Assembly (NCBI GenBank): GCA_014729675.1
Contig: WJJM01000013.1
Location: forward strand, 1-50,128
Source of the DNA: Candidatus Woesearchaeota archaeon
Lineage (GTDB): Archaea; Nanobdellota; Nanobdellia; Woesearchaeales; WJKL01
Direction of reading: 5' to 3'
Length of the DNA: 50,128 nt
Position numbers and translations under genes: made by a program. This document shows positions 32,460 through 44,296 of this stretch, one piece after another; positions within the stretch are counted from its first letter, which is position 1; every line of letters begins with the position of its first letter. The notes below the pieces were generated by a model. It ran no database searches. It was not told the DNA's origin and saw nothing but the letters and a program-made list of their open reading frames with translations.

Positions 32460-33404
32460 TTAAACAACCCTACTATTAAACTCTTTTTTATTCATATAGT
32501 TTAAAACCTCTTCAACAGATCCTACTTCCATGTCAAATCTGCTCTTGAGGCTGCAGCTTCCTAAATGAGGGGTGAGATAAGCATTATCCAATTCTATTAA
32601 CTTGCCTTTGTAAGGCTCTTTTTGGAAAGTATCTACTGCTGCTTTGGCTTTTGGGTTCTTTACAAGCCACTCATAAAGATCTTCTTCATTAATAATTCCT
32701 CCTCTAGAAGTATTTATCAAGATAGCATCATCTTTCATAAGCTCCAGTTCATCTTTAGTTATGAAGTTCTTGTTATTTTTATTTAAAGGGATGTGTATAG
32801 TGATAATATCACATTCTGTAAGTATTTGCATTTTAGTCTCATACTCACTTCTTGGAAGATCTTTTGCTCTTTCTTGGATTATATCATTTACAAATATCCT
32901 TCTTGGCTTAAGTCCCTGTAACTTTCCGACCATCAGTTTTCCTATCCTGCCGCATCCAAATATGCCTACATTGCAGCTTCTTAGTTCCTTTCCAATATAT
33001 CTGTCCCATTTCCCGTCTCTTATAACTTTATCTGAGTTCTGTATGTTTCTAAGCATATTTATCATTTGGCATACAGTCATTTCAGCAACTGCGTTTGAAG
33101 GAGCTTCAGGAGTATTTGTTACGATTATTCCTCTTTTCTTGCATTCTTCTAAGTCAACAGCATCAACACCTATGCCTACTCTTGAAATCAGCTTAAGATT
33201 AGTACAATTATCAAGAACTTCAGCATCATATTTTTCAGTTCCAGCAATTATTATTTCTGGATTGTGTTTTTTGACTAATTCTAATGTTTCTTCTTTCTCA
33301 TATTCCCTTCCTAATGTGTTGTATTCTATGTCAAAATCTTTCAATAATTCTTTTGGTTTAGAGTTAGGATCTCCAAAGGGGTATGTAGTTACAAGTATTT
33401 TCAT
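32460..33404 (-). CDS. D-2-hydroxyacid dehydrogenase (SerA-like)
   Basis: A 314-residue NAD-dependent D-2-hydroxyacid dehydrogenase. The catalytic Arg is in ISRVGIGVDAVD, the Rossmann motif is VGIFGCGRIGKLM, and the Glu/His relay appears as TFQKEP and YLTPHLGSCS. It lacks the ACT domain of serine-pathway PGDH. It is the last gene of the long minus-strand glycan cluster and overlaps the aldolase gene by four bases. It more likely reduces a 2-keto acid made there, or makes a D-hydroxyacyl decoration, than 3-phosphoglycerate. That role is inference. Confidence 0.83.
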   Translation of the reverse strand: MKILVTTYPFGDPNSKPKELLKDFDIEYNTLGREYEKEETLELVKKHNPEIIIAGTEKYDAEVLDNCTNLKLISRVGIGVDAVDLEECKKRGIIVTNTPEAPSNAVAEMTVCQMINMLRNIQNSDKVIRDGKWDRYIGKELRSCNVGIFGCGRIGKLMVGKLQGLKPRRIFVNDIIQERAKDLPRSEYETKMQILTECDIITIHIPLNKNNKNFITKDELELMKDDAILINTSRGGIINEEDLYEWLVKNPKAKAAVDTFQKEPYKGKLIELDNAYLTPHLGSCSLKSRFDMEVGSVEEVLNYMNKKEFNSRVV

Positions 33405-34090
33405 AATATCTTCTCCAATTCTTTAACATTTTCCATCAACATCAATGTATCCATTGACATCGCTATAAAACCGCAGCCAGATAATTCTTTAAACTGCTCT
33501 TCAACATCTTTTACAATATGATATCCCATCTTTTCTTCTCCTACAGACTGCTTTAATCTATGCAGCAATTCTTTAAATTCAGGATTGTTAAAATTACCTG
33601 CATCCCCTATGCTTGCAGACATATCATAAGGTCCGACCATATAATAATCAAAATCTATCTTGGATATATCTTCTATGTTTTCAACTCCCGTTTTAGTCTC
33701 TATCTGGGCAATGATCATTGGATTTTTCTTTTCTATCTCATATTCTCCCCACATGTTTTCCCTAACCAATCCAACTCCTCTTTTACCATTGAATTTTGGA
33801 TATCTGCATTGGTCAAATATTCCTTTTGCATAATCTATATCTTCAACTGTTGAAAAGATCAATCCGTCTGCACCAGCATCTAAGCAGTACCTTATTCTAG
33901 TCTTATTTAGTTCAGTTAATCTTACTAAACATTTCTTACCTTTTGATGTTATAAGCTGAATGCAGTTGAATATTGTTTCATCTGAGAATACTCCATGCTC
34001 TGTATCCAAAACAACTCCATCAAACTTTTCATTATGACAAAGTATCTCTGATACTGTTGTTGATGGTATTTGCTGCCATAGTAGTTTCAT
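33401..34090 (-). CDS. HpcH/HpaI-family class II aldolase
   Basis: A 229-residue metal-dependent aldolase of the HpcH/HpaI superfamily, which joins pyruvate-type enolates to aldehydes or cleaves the products. Characteristic parts: FDGVVLDTEHGVFSDE (catalytic His), LVRLTEL, CLDAGADGLIFSTVED, IIAQIETKTGVENIEDI (metal Glu), and YMVGPYDMSASIGDAG (metal Asp). Its place beside a CMP-sugar synthetase, a NanQ-like anomerase and a sialyltransferase-like protein suggests that it builds a 2-keto-3-deoxy sugar acid. No NeuB/KdsA-type synthase is present in the window. The specific substrate is inference. Confidence 0.82.
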   Translation of the reverse strand: MKLLWQQIPSTTVSEILCHNEKFDGVVLDTEHGVFSDETIFNCIQLITSKGKKCLVRLTELNKTRIRYCLDAGADGLIFSTVEDIDYAKGIFDQCRYPKFNGKRGVGLVRENMWGEYEIEKKNPMIIAQIETKTGVENIEDISKIDFDYYMVGPYDMSASIGDAGNFNNPEFKELLHRLKQSVGEEKMGYHIVKDVEEQFKELSGCGFIAMSMDTLMLMENVKELEKIL

Positions 34091-34106
34091 TTTATATCAC
34101 CATTTA

Positions 34107-34685
34107 TCATTTTTTGATGCACCTTTCTAATATTATACAATTAGGTTCATATATCTTAATGTTAAATCCATTATTCAACAAATAAGGTATTGCTAATTTT
34201 CCTTTACCTTCCCATTCTGGTTCTTTGCTTAACACATCATCAAAACAAATATAAGTTCCTTCTTTCATCAATTTAACCAGTTCAACTGCACAATTGTAAT
34301 GCATCTTCCAACAATTTTCATTTGTAATTTCAGTTCCTCTTTTTTTATATGCATCAATACGTTCTTGAGAATGATTATCATGCCAAAAATCGAATGCATC
34401 TAGATATATTAAACCAATTTCCCCTTTAAAGTTTTTTAAAAAGATTTCGCCATATTCAGTTATTGTTTTGAAAGCAGAATTTATTTTATTTAATGGTTTA
34501 ATTACATTCTTTGTTTGTTCTTCATCAACATCAACAGTAATAAAATCCATCCCTATTTCTTCTGCCATCTCTGCTAATAAAATAGTGGATCCACATCCTC
34601 TTTCAGTACCTATTTCAAGCAAACTTTTTCCTTTTAGATTTTTAAACAATTCCTTGTTTTTTATTATTAATTCATGTCCATGCAT
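34107..34685 (-). CDS. Class I SAM methyltransferase-like protein
   Basis: A 192-residue Rossmann-fold protein. SLLEIGTERGCGSTILLAEM is motif I with the Gly-rich loop, and DFITVDVDEEQ is the acidic residue after strand 2. LIYLDAFDFWHDNHS lies where the substrate-facing acidic residues of macrocin-O-methyltransferase-like families sit. It likely O-methylates a sugar or sugar acid. It sits between the aldolase and the anomerase-like gene with spacings of only 2 and 16 bp, so it belongs to the same transcript. Confidence 0.65.
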   Translation of the reverse strand: MHGHELIIKNKELFKNLKGKSLLEIGTERGCGSTILLAEMAEEIGMDFITVDVDEEQTKNVIKPLNKINSAFKTITEYGEIFLKNFKGEIGLIYLDAFDFWHDNHSQERIDAYKKRGTEITNENCWKMHYNCAVELVKLMKEGTYICFDDVLSKEPEWEGKGKLAIPYLLNNGFNIKIYEPNCIILERCIKK

Positions 34686-34687
34686 TT

Positions 34688-35140
34688 TTAATTTACAGTT
34701 ATCTTTACAACTGCTTTTTTTACTTTATTCTTTTCTTTTACATTACATCCAGGCCTGTGGATATCTTCTGGGAAAAATACTGTGAATTTTCCTTTGTTAA
34801 GTGTGAAATATTTTTCATCTTCTACATCTTTGTAGAAGGTTACATCTTTTTCAGGATCATATCCTGATGAATGGTATCCTTTGAAACTTACACCGATAGA
34901 TTCTTCTCCTTCTATAATGTATTGTACATCGATATATTTCTTGTGGGATTCTGGATTCTTTTCTTCTTTAGAAGATGTTAAATATTCATCTGTAAATATG
35001 AAAATTCCATCTTCAATAGGATATTTTTTCTTTAATTCTAATGCAGAAAGATCTGTTTCTTTTAGATAGTCAATTGCTTTCTTTATTTTAGCTAAATTCT
35101 CTATCTCTTTGTGATCTGTATCTAGTTTTCCGTATATCAT
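34688..35140 (-). CDS. YhcH/NanQ-like (DUF386) sugar anomerase
   Basis: A 150-residue cupin-like protein of the YhcH/YjgK/YiaL family. Typical parts: SHKKYIDVQYIIEGEESIGV, FTVFFPEDIHRPGC with the metal His residues, and VKKAVVKITVN at the end. E. coli YhcH (NanQ) is reported as an N-acetylneuraminate anomerase, which fits the adjacent CMP-sugar synthetase. A strong Shine-Dalgarno, GGAGGG, lies at 35148-35153 on the minus strand. This is unusual in the window and suggests re-initiation at an internal site after the 26-bp gap. Confidence 0.82.
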   Translation of the reverse strand: MIYGKLDTDHKEIENLAKIKKAIDYLKETDLSALELKKKYPIEDGIFIFTDEYLTSSKEEKNPESHKKYIDVQYIIEGEESIGVSFKGYHSSGYDPEKDVTFYKDVEDEKYFTLNKGKFTVFFPEDIHRPGCNVKEKNKVKKAVVKITVN

Positions 35141-35166
35141 AGTTATTCCCTCCTTTAATATCTATT

Positions 35167-35994
35167 TTAATCATATCCAAAATTTTGATAATCTTCTTTA
35201 TATTTATTTTTAATTTTTTGCTTAAGTTCTTCTGAAAAAAAATTAGCCATCGAAAGACTCCTATGAAGATTATTTTTTTGTAACTCTCTAGAATGATGTT
35301 TAGCAAAGAACCCTTTTTTAGGTTTTAAAGTTAATGATTTATTAAGGCATTTTATCGTTCTGTCTTCTTTTCTAATATTTAACTTATTATAAAGAAAATC
35401 AATATCATCATCAGAATTTTCAAATTTACCAATAAAATTAAAGTTATTTACATCTAATATCTCTGATTGCGCCATCCAATGACTTTCTATCCGTCCTTTC
35501 GGAATATAATCTTTATCAGTTACATAATCGATAAATTCTATAAAACTAATTCCTTTTTCTAAATCATGATTATTTCTTATTTGTTTTATCATAGAAATAA
35601 GTCTATCTCCTTCCGGCCTATTTCTAATATCTCCTTTTTCCATATATTCTTTTATATGTTTTATTGATGGAAATCGTTGAGTAAATATATGAAGAAAAGC
35701 AGAAATCAGCCTATCATAAGGGTCTCTAACAAAAGTAAATATATAATCATTCTCTTCAGGAAAATATTCACGGAAAAAACTTATCTTATGTTTCTTCCTA
35801 AATCCTGGATCAGACCAAATAATATTCTCTGCTTTCAGATGAGGAAAATCTATATTAATAGCCCATATATAAAAAGATGTAGACATGACTTTAGTATTTT
35901 TAGCATATACAAATCCATATTTATTGCAACGCAATGCTTCTGCCCTGAAGAGCATCTTATCCTTATTGCTCGACCTCTTTCCATCTAGTCCCAT
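35167..35994 (-). CDS. Sulfotransfer_2-type glycan sulfotransferase
   Basis: A 275-residue PAPS-dependent sulfotransferase resembling carbohydrate (CHST/HNK-1-like) enzymes. The 5'-phosphosulfate motif is AKNTKVMSTSFY, the 3'-phosphate motif IFTFVRDPYDRLISAFLH, and NNFNFIGKFENSDDDIDFLY is the typical C-terminal block. No signal peptide or membrane helix is visible, so it probably works in the cytoplasm on a lipid-linked intermediate. It overlaps no gene but starts two bases before the end of the CMP-sugar synthetase gene, tying sulfation to the ulosonic-acid branch. PAPS would come from the 15472-21290 operon. Confidence 0.83.
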   Translation of the reverse strand: MGLDGKRSSNKDKMLFRAEALRCNKYGFVYAKNTKVMSTSFYIWAINIDFPHLKAENIIWSDPGFRKKHKISFFREYFPEENDYIFTFVRDPYDRLISAFLHIFTQRFPSIKHIKEYMEKGDIRNRPEGDRLISMIKQIRNNHDLEKGISFIEFIDYVTDKDYIPKGRIESHWMAQSEILDVNNFNFIGKFENSDDDIDFLYNKLNIRKEDRTIKCLNKSLTLKPKKGFFAKHHSRELQKNNLHRSLSMANFFSEELKQKIKNKYKEDYQNFGYD

Positions 35995-35995
35995 A

Positions 35996-36643
35996 TTAGA
36001 TCAAACTCTCCACTAATTTTAATTCATCTTCTTCATCAATATCTACTGACTCAGTTAATCTTGTTTCAACTAATAAAGGTTTTTCTCCAATCCGATTCTT
36101 TGTCTTCATGAAAGAATCTCTTGAAAATATATAAAAGCATGAATTTTCTTCATACCAAGGTTCAAGGTCTTGAGTAGTTGGAGCTGCTTTTGGGTCATGA
36201 TTTATAGGTTTTCCATCAATGCTCCAGAATCTTTTTTGCATCTTGGTTACAGAAAAAACACTGTCATTTGAATTTAAATTATCAAAATACTTCTTGATTC
36301 CTTTTTCTATTGATTCTAAAGAAAGCAAAGGATTTGTTGCATGCACTTGCATAAAATAATCTCCTTCTATCTTGTTTATTGTATCTTCAATCACTGAATT
36401 CATATTGCAGTTTCCTTTCAAATGTTCTTCTCTTTCTATAACAATTATTTTAGGGTTATCTTTATATTTGTCAATAACTTGTTGAATATCTGTGTTTATT
36501 ATGATCTTGTCAACAAGTTCAGAAGAGAATAAAGTGTTTAAAATATACTCATAAAGGGGTTTTCCTTTAATTATTCTTATATTTTTGTCAATAACTCTTT
36601 GGCTTCCTGCCCGCATTGGTAATATTACGTTTATTTTTTTCAT
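35996..36643 (-). CDS. neuA: CMP-sialate-type cytidylyltransferase (NeuA-like)
   Basis: A 215-residue acylneuraminate cytidylyltransferase that activates a nonulosonic or related sugar acid with CTP. The nucleotide loop is LPMRAGSQRVIDKNIR. IVIEREEHLKGN, FMQVHATNPLLSLESIEKG, VFSVTKMQKRFW and ESVDIDEEDELKLVE are family blocks. Sugar specificity (sialic, legionaminic, pseudaminic, Kdo) cannot be read off. Immediate neighbours are a Maf-like transferase upstream and a sulfotransferase downstream. Confidence 0.85.
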   Translation of the reverse strand: MKKINVILPMRAGSQRVIDKNIRIIKGKPLYEYILNTLFSSELVDKIIINTDIQQVIDKYKDNPKIIVIEREEHLKGNCNMNSVIEDTINKIEGDYFMQVHATNPLLSLESIEKGIKKYFDNLNSNDSVFSVTKMQKRFWSIDGKPINHDPKAAPTTQDLEPWYEENSCFYIFSRDSFMKTKNRIGEKPLLVETRLTESVDIDEEDELKLVESLI

Positions 36644-36669
36644 TTTGATTTGAAATAAATCTCTCTGAT

Positions 36670-37740
36670 TTAAATATTTTTCCTACATCTTTTTTGAAGA
36701 GCAGGAGTCCAGCTTTTATGCATCATCTCAAATTTCCATGCCTTTGCTTCAGCATTTGAAAGAGCATTTTCTAAAGTATCTCCTAAAGTTTCTCTTGTAT
36801 ACTTTTTGGTATCACTCTTTGGTGCATTTTTTTCAAAAAACATTGGATGGTCTTTCATCAATTGAGGTATAAGCTCTGGATAAGCATGTTTATTAGAATA
36901 GTTCCAGAAAGGAAGATCATCTTTAGGAGCTCTTCCATCAAATCCCCATAAATAAACATTCTTTGATAAGTTGCATCCAAGAGGTAACATAGATAATTGT
37001 AAAGCATTTCCTAAAGCAGGTAATGAAAAATTTTCAAACAGATTGTTTTCAACATTTTTATGTTTACCTAGCTTAATAGCTATCATTCTATCTTTAAATT
37101 CCTTAAATTCTCGTATAAAGATTTCATGAAATCCTGGATAATCAGGATATACCAGATAGGTTTGTGTTTCTTTAAGCCTATCCTTTAGATCTCTACGGAA
37201 AATTTTAGGCAATTCTGAAAAACCAAAATGATAAATAGCATCTCCTGCAATAATAAAATGAGGATTTAAGTGCTTCCATAGTTTAGCATCCCTGACTATA
37301 GTATTGCAAACAACCCTATATCCATCTGACCAATCTATTTTTTCTGCTTTTTCTAATGAAGGGCCAGTGCCAAATAAATAGGATCTGTTTAATTTTTCTC
37401 CTTTAATTTTTTCAATAGCAAGATTAAATTTTTTTATCATTTCTTCTTCATTGACATTATTTTTTCCAGTAAATCCTGCTAACCTAGTTAATTCCCATCC
37501 ATCCATATGATTAGTTCTAAAATCAATATTGAATAGATTTTTTTTATTATCTCTAGATTTAAGAATTTGAATACTCTTATATCCAAAAAAAAGATAAGGT
37601 ATAGAGAGATCTTCACTATTTCTATAATTTTCGGAATAAATTAGTTCTAATTCATAACTTGAAATGTAAAAATCTAGTCTTTTTTTAATATTATCTAAAT
37701 ATAATGTGTCTTTTTTATCAATTATTAATACTATTTTCAT
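36670..37740 (-). CDS. Maf/DUF115-like, possible GT42-like sialyltransferase
   Basis: A 356-residue protein. YLFGTGPSLEKAEKIDWSDG near residue 120 is the nucleotide-binding turn shared by Maf glycosyltransferases, DUF115 and GT42 sialyltransferases. RVVCNTIVRDAKLWKHLNPH and FIIAGDAIYHFG continue that fold. LSKNVYLWGFDGRAPKD matches the late Gly-Asp-Gly segment. Adjacent to NeuA, it most likely transfers the CMP-activated sugar acid to the surface glycan or protein. The overall family is remote, so this rests on one motif plus context. Confidence 0.65.
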   Translation of the reverse strand: MKIVLIIDKKDTLYLDNIKKRLDFYISSYELELIYSENYRNSEDLSIPYLFFGYKSIQILKSRDNKKNLFNIDFRTNHMDGWELTRLAGFTGKNNVNEEEMIKKFNLAIEKIKGEKLNRSYLFGTGPSLEKAEKIDWSDGYRVVCNTIVRDAKLWKHLNPHFIIAGDAIYHFGFSELPKIFRRDLKDRLKETQTYLVYPDYPGFHEIFIREFKEFKDRMIAIKLGKHKNVENNLFENFSLPALGNALQLSMLPLGCNLSKNVYLWGFDGRAPKDDLPFWNYSNKHAYPELIPQLMKDHPMFFEKNAPKSDTKKYTRETLGDTLENALSNAEAKAWKFEMMHKSWTPALQKRCRKNI

Positions 37741-38662
37741 TATATTTTCCTCAACAAATCCATAATCTTTTCTCTATCTCTTAACCAATTATCATATCCT
37801 TCTTTAATATATAAATGAGCATTCTTTCCTATTTCATCAACATTATTTAAATTTATCTCTTTTGGATTATTTGCATTGAAAAGAATTCCATTTTTTCCTG
37901 ATTCAATATATTCGTTTGCAGTTGCATCATCATGTGCAACAACGCAAAGGCCGTTTGCCATAGCTTCTAGATAAGCCATACCAATCCCTTCTCTGGTTCG
38001 AGGTGCAATGAAAACATTGCATTCTCTGAGTTTTTTAAGATAATCTTCTGTTGATAACCAACCTTCAAAAAGTTGAATATTGTATTTTTTAATATCTTCT
38101 TCATCTGGAATTATCAATTTATTGTTGGGGTCAATATTTTTTTTAAAATATACTTTTTTAATTCTATTTGAGCCAATTAATTTTTTAACTGTATTCCAAT
38201 TTATGCTATTTATTCTTTGCCAAAAGAAGATACTTGTTCCTTTATGATCATCTATTTTTTCTTCAGAAGGCTTAAGAAAATATTGAATATAGTATGATTC
38301 TAATCCTGCTTGTTTAACTCTATCATATAATTTTTTTGCAAAACAAATGACTTTTGGATTAAAAGAACTAAAAGATCTCCAATAATCTACTCCTTTTCCT
38401 GCATCATTATCATACATGGGTATAAAAATAATGTTTTTGCATTTCAAATCTTTTAAAAATTCTAGATTAGGAATTTGTTGCAAGAATATAACTTGTGATG
38501 GATCAAGCTTGTTGATCTTCTTAAAATCAATATATGGTTTTCCTTGCCAGGATTCATCAAAAAATACAATAAGTTCAAATTCTTTTTCTAGAATCTTCTT
38601 AAAAAAATCAACACTTTTAGTCTTTTTATGATACGAGTGTGTAATAAAAACAATTCTTTTTT

Positions 38663-38666
<4 letters not shown>
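37740..38666 (-). CDS. GT-B glycosyltransferase (GT4-like)
   Basis: A 308-residue glycosyltransferase with the C-terminal donor domain well preserved: LSTEDYLKKLRECNVFIAPR, then EGIGMAYLEAMANGLCVVAH as the EX7E-type segment, and GKNGILFNANNPKEI. The N-terminal domain is short. Donor and acceptor are unknown. It overlaps the next gene by one base and the reductase gene upstream by four, consistent with tight coupling. Confidence 0.78.
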
Positions 38667-41557
<2,891 letters not shown>

Positions 41558-41561
<4 letters not shown>

Positions 41562-42418
41562 ATTTTCTCGTAAAAATGCTTTATTTTAAATAATTTTTGG
41601 AATTTAAAAAGAAATCTTTTTTTAATCAGCAAATTGTCATCTTTATCATTTTTAAAAGGTAGCCAATTATAATGATAAAATAATTTCCATCTCAAGATCA
41701 TTTTCTTATAAAAAGGCAATTTCTTTCTGTATTTATTCAACAATTTATTTAACCTGATCTTACTTTGTCCTGATTTTATATCATCGACAGTTTTTGTATT
41801 TTTAATATGCCTATAATTTCCAAAAGTTATGTTTACATATTTAGTATTTGCATTCTGAACAGCTTTGAACAAAAAGTCTACGTCCATCGTGTAATGTTGA
41901 TCAATATCATAAGGACCAATCTTGTCATGAAGTGATTTATGGTAGAAATAACATGTAGGATTAGCAGGAAAATAGACAATACCAGTTCCCAATAAGAGAT
42001 CAGTTATATCTAGTTTATTATATTTATCTTTACGAAGCAGCGATCCGTCATCTTTCCAGATATTTAGATTGCCTACTAAAAGCGTAGGCTTTGGAAGATT
42101 TTTGAATTTTTCTAATATTATATTTAATGCATTTTGTTCATAAAAATCATCTACATTTAGGAATGAGATTATATTTCCCTTGGCTATCTTTATCCCTTTG
42201 TTCATAGAATCAGATTGGCCTTTATCTGGTTCTGAAATATATCTGATATGCTTGTATTCTCTTGCATATCTCTTTATTATATCAACTGTTTTGTCTGTTG
42301 AATTGCCATCTACAATAATATGCTCTGCTTCTTTACAATCCTGTTCAATTACATTTTTTATGCAGGATTCTATGAATCTTTCTCCATTAAGTACAGGAGT
42401 TATTATGGATAATTTCAT
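41558..42418 (-). CDS. GT2 glycosyltransferase
   Basis: A 286-residue GT-A inverting glycosyltransferase. [20 protein letters not shown] at the N-terminus, [19 protein letters not shown] (donor site) and [20 protein letters not shown] with the metal-binding DxD-type segment [16 protein letters not shown] holds the probable catalytic Asp. The C-terminal 60 residues are Lys- and Phe-rich and may touch the membrane. Its position before gmd/fcl is compatible with, but does not prove, use of a fucose or rhamnose donor. Confidence 0.82.
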
Positions 42419-42447
42419 TATACATTTATAGTAACTTTAATCATTGT

Positions 42448-43080
42448 TTATTTTAAGGTGGGCCTTTTACCAATATCTTTTTCGAGTCTACGGTATTCTC
42501 CTAAAGTTTTATTTAAAAAATTACCTTTACTTATTTTACTTATACTTGATATTAAATAAAAATCAGAAGTATCATGATTCTCTTTTCCTGGCTGGAATTT
42601 TTTTCCCGGCCATCCTCCAACTTTATCTATTAAATCTTTTCTGATCATGTAATTTAGAGTGTCTACCTTACATTTAATAAAAGGTAATTTTGGAGCTAAT
42701 ATAATCCTATTATCATACTTAATATTGCATATAACATATCCAATATCATCTGCATCAAATTTCATTATCATTTCTTTTAGATAATTTTCATAAATCAGAT
42801 TATCATCATCAAAAAATAATATAAATTTGCCTTTTGCATTTTTTAAGCCAACATTTCTCTGAAAATTTCCTACAAAATTTGTGCTTTCAGTAGATAGATA
42901 TCTTATCCTATCATCATTCAATCCTTTTATGAATTCTTCTACTTTTGGATCATGGCCATCTGCTATGATCAGATGCTCCCAATTATCATAAGTTTGATTA
43001 AGCACACAGTTTACAGATTCTTTTAAGCTAGAGAGTCTTTTGTATGTGGGAGTAATTATTGTTATTCTTTCTTTATTCAT
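42448..43080 (-). CDS. GT2 glycosyltransferase, small
   Basis: A 210-residue GT-A domain: ITIITPTYKRLSSLKESVNC, LIIADGHDPKVEEF, GKFILFFDDDNLIYENYL with the DDD metal motif. MIRKDLIDKVGGWP is the usual acceptor-side helix. It lacks the C-terminal extension of larger GT2 proteins. Its ATG overlaps the stop of a duplicated fragment (43077-43283), the same arrangement that the intact GT2 at 45001 has with its downstream neighbour. Confidence 0.78.
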   Translation of the reverse strand: MNKERITIITPTYKRLSSLKESVNCVLNQTYDNWEHLIIADGHDPKVEEFIKGLNDDRIRYLSTESTNFVGNFQRNVGLKNAKGKFILFFDDDNLIYENYLKEMIMKFDADDIGYVICNIKYDNRIILAPKLPFIKCKVDTLNYMIRKDLIDKVGGWPGKKFQPGKENHDTSDFYLISSISKISKGNFLNKTLGEYRRLEKDIGKRPTLK

Positions 43081-43283
43081 CTTTTCACACCAATTAACTT
43101 ATCAATAAACTTGTATTTAACATTCTCTTTTAAAAGTTTTTCTATGAAAAACCAGTCAGCTGCAAAACTATTGTCCCATGAATCAACATATTTTTTAGCT
43201 AGATCCATCTTTACCATATAGTTCATGCAATCAATATTTTTCGGTTTTATTATCCCATCATCATCTTTTATTTTTATATCCAT
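43077..43283 (-). pseudogene. Duplicated 3' end of the GT2 gene at 45001
   Basis: 68 codons. From NIDCM to the stop the protein matches the C-terminus of the GT2 at 45001 almost exactly, e.g. LAKKYVDSWDNSFAADWFFI and VKYKFIDKLIGVKR. At DNA level long identical runs cover 43083-43190 versus 45007-45114. The catalytic N-terminal domain is absent, so it cannot act alone. The beginning (MDIKIKDDDGIIKP) is unrelated or diverged sequence. Confidence 0.8.
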
Positions 43284-43307
43284 TTTTTTATATTTAAAAA
43301 TGTTTTA

Positions 43308-44285
43308 TTATAAGGTATTCTTAATTTCATGAAAGCTTTTCAACGTAAACTCTTTTCTTTTTTTGATCCAGCTATTATTTTTTGCTACTAAGATATTGTA
43401 ATCTATTTCTTCTTTTAGATTATAAAACTTGTTTAATAATGATTTGTTGTTTTCTATAAGTATTTTTTGTAATGTTTTAGCATTATATAAAGTTTTTTTG
43501 TCTGTATGACTTTTAAATTCTCTTATAGCTTTTTTCATTTCAATAATTACATCTTTCATAAATTTTCCTGCTCTATTATCTCCGTGTGTTCTATAACCAC
43601 TTAATAATTTATCTACATGCCATAGATCATCATATAAAAAAAATCTACACCATAGTTCACCATCAACCATTAATTTATAATTTTCATTAATTCTAGCTCC
43701 TGCTTTTTCCCATAATGATTTTCTCCAAAATACAGATTCTTGCTGAATCCATTTAAAATATCCTAAAAGATAATTATATTTATTTTTATATACTTCTTTT
43801 GTATTTGTCTGATTATCTTCTTTATCCCACCATGAGTTTTTTCCAGTAATCCAGTTGATATCATTATGTTGTGAAAATATATTAGCTACTTTCAAAAATG
43901 CATTTTTATGATACATATCATCACTATTTATCCAAGCCATTATTTCTCCAGTTGATTTAGAAAAACCTTTATTTAAAGCATGTCCATGACCATTATCTTT
44001 TTCACTTATCCAAAACGTAACAAATTTAGAGTATTTTCTTATAATCTCAACAGAATTGTCAGTACTTCCACCATCTATAATAATGTATTCTAAATTAGGA
44101 TAATTCTGAAGTAATACTGATCTGATTGTTGCTTCAAGATATTTTTCTTGATTAAAAGAAGGTGTGACTATGGTTATTTTAGGCCAAGGATCACCATTAG
44201 GCATTTTTTTAGCAAAAGATGCGCTTTCTTCAGTCCAGGGCCAACCTTTTTTATTTTTTGGCGGATAAGGTAATTTTTCTATCAT
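43308..44285 (-). CDS. GT2 glycosyltransferase, PWPKITIVTP type
   Basis: A 325-residue GT-A enzyme of the group starting WPKITIVTPSFNQEKYLEAT. LEYIIIDGGSTDNSVEII is the nucleotide site, GEIMAWINSDDMYHKNAF the metal-binding segment, and VFWRKSLWEKAGARINENYK the acceptor-side block. LMVDGELWCRFFL holds the likely catalytic acid. The C-terminal 70 residues are helical and basic. It lies with the truncated GT4 between two copies of the GT2 3'-end repeat. Confidence 0.83.
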   Translation of the reverse strand: MIEKLPYPPKNKKGWPWTEESASFAKKMPNGDPWPKITIVTPSFNQEKYLEATIRSVLLQNYPNLEYIIIDGGSTDNSVEIIRKYSKFVTFWISEKDNGHGHALNKGFSKSTGEIMAWINSDDMYHKNAFLKVANIFSQHNDINWITGKNSWWDKEDNQTNTKEVYKNKYNYLLGYFKWIQQESVFWRKSLWEKAGARINENYKLMVDGELWCRFFLYDDLWHVDKLLSGYRTHGDNRAGKFMKDVIIEMKKAIREFKSHTDKKTLYNAKTLQKILIENNKSLLNKFYNLKEEIDYNILVAKNNSWIKKRKEFTLKSFHEIKNTL

Positions 44286-44296
44286 TTTTTATAAAT

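Noticed and set aside
35088-35306. Minus-strand frame overlapping the yhcH/sulfotransferase junction
   Set aside because: Low-complexity Lys/Ile content in another frame of two well-supported genes.
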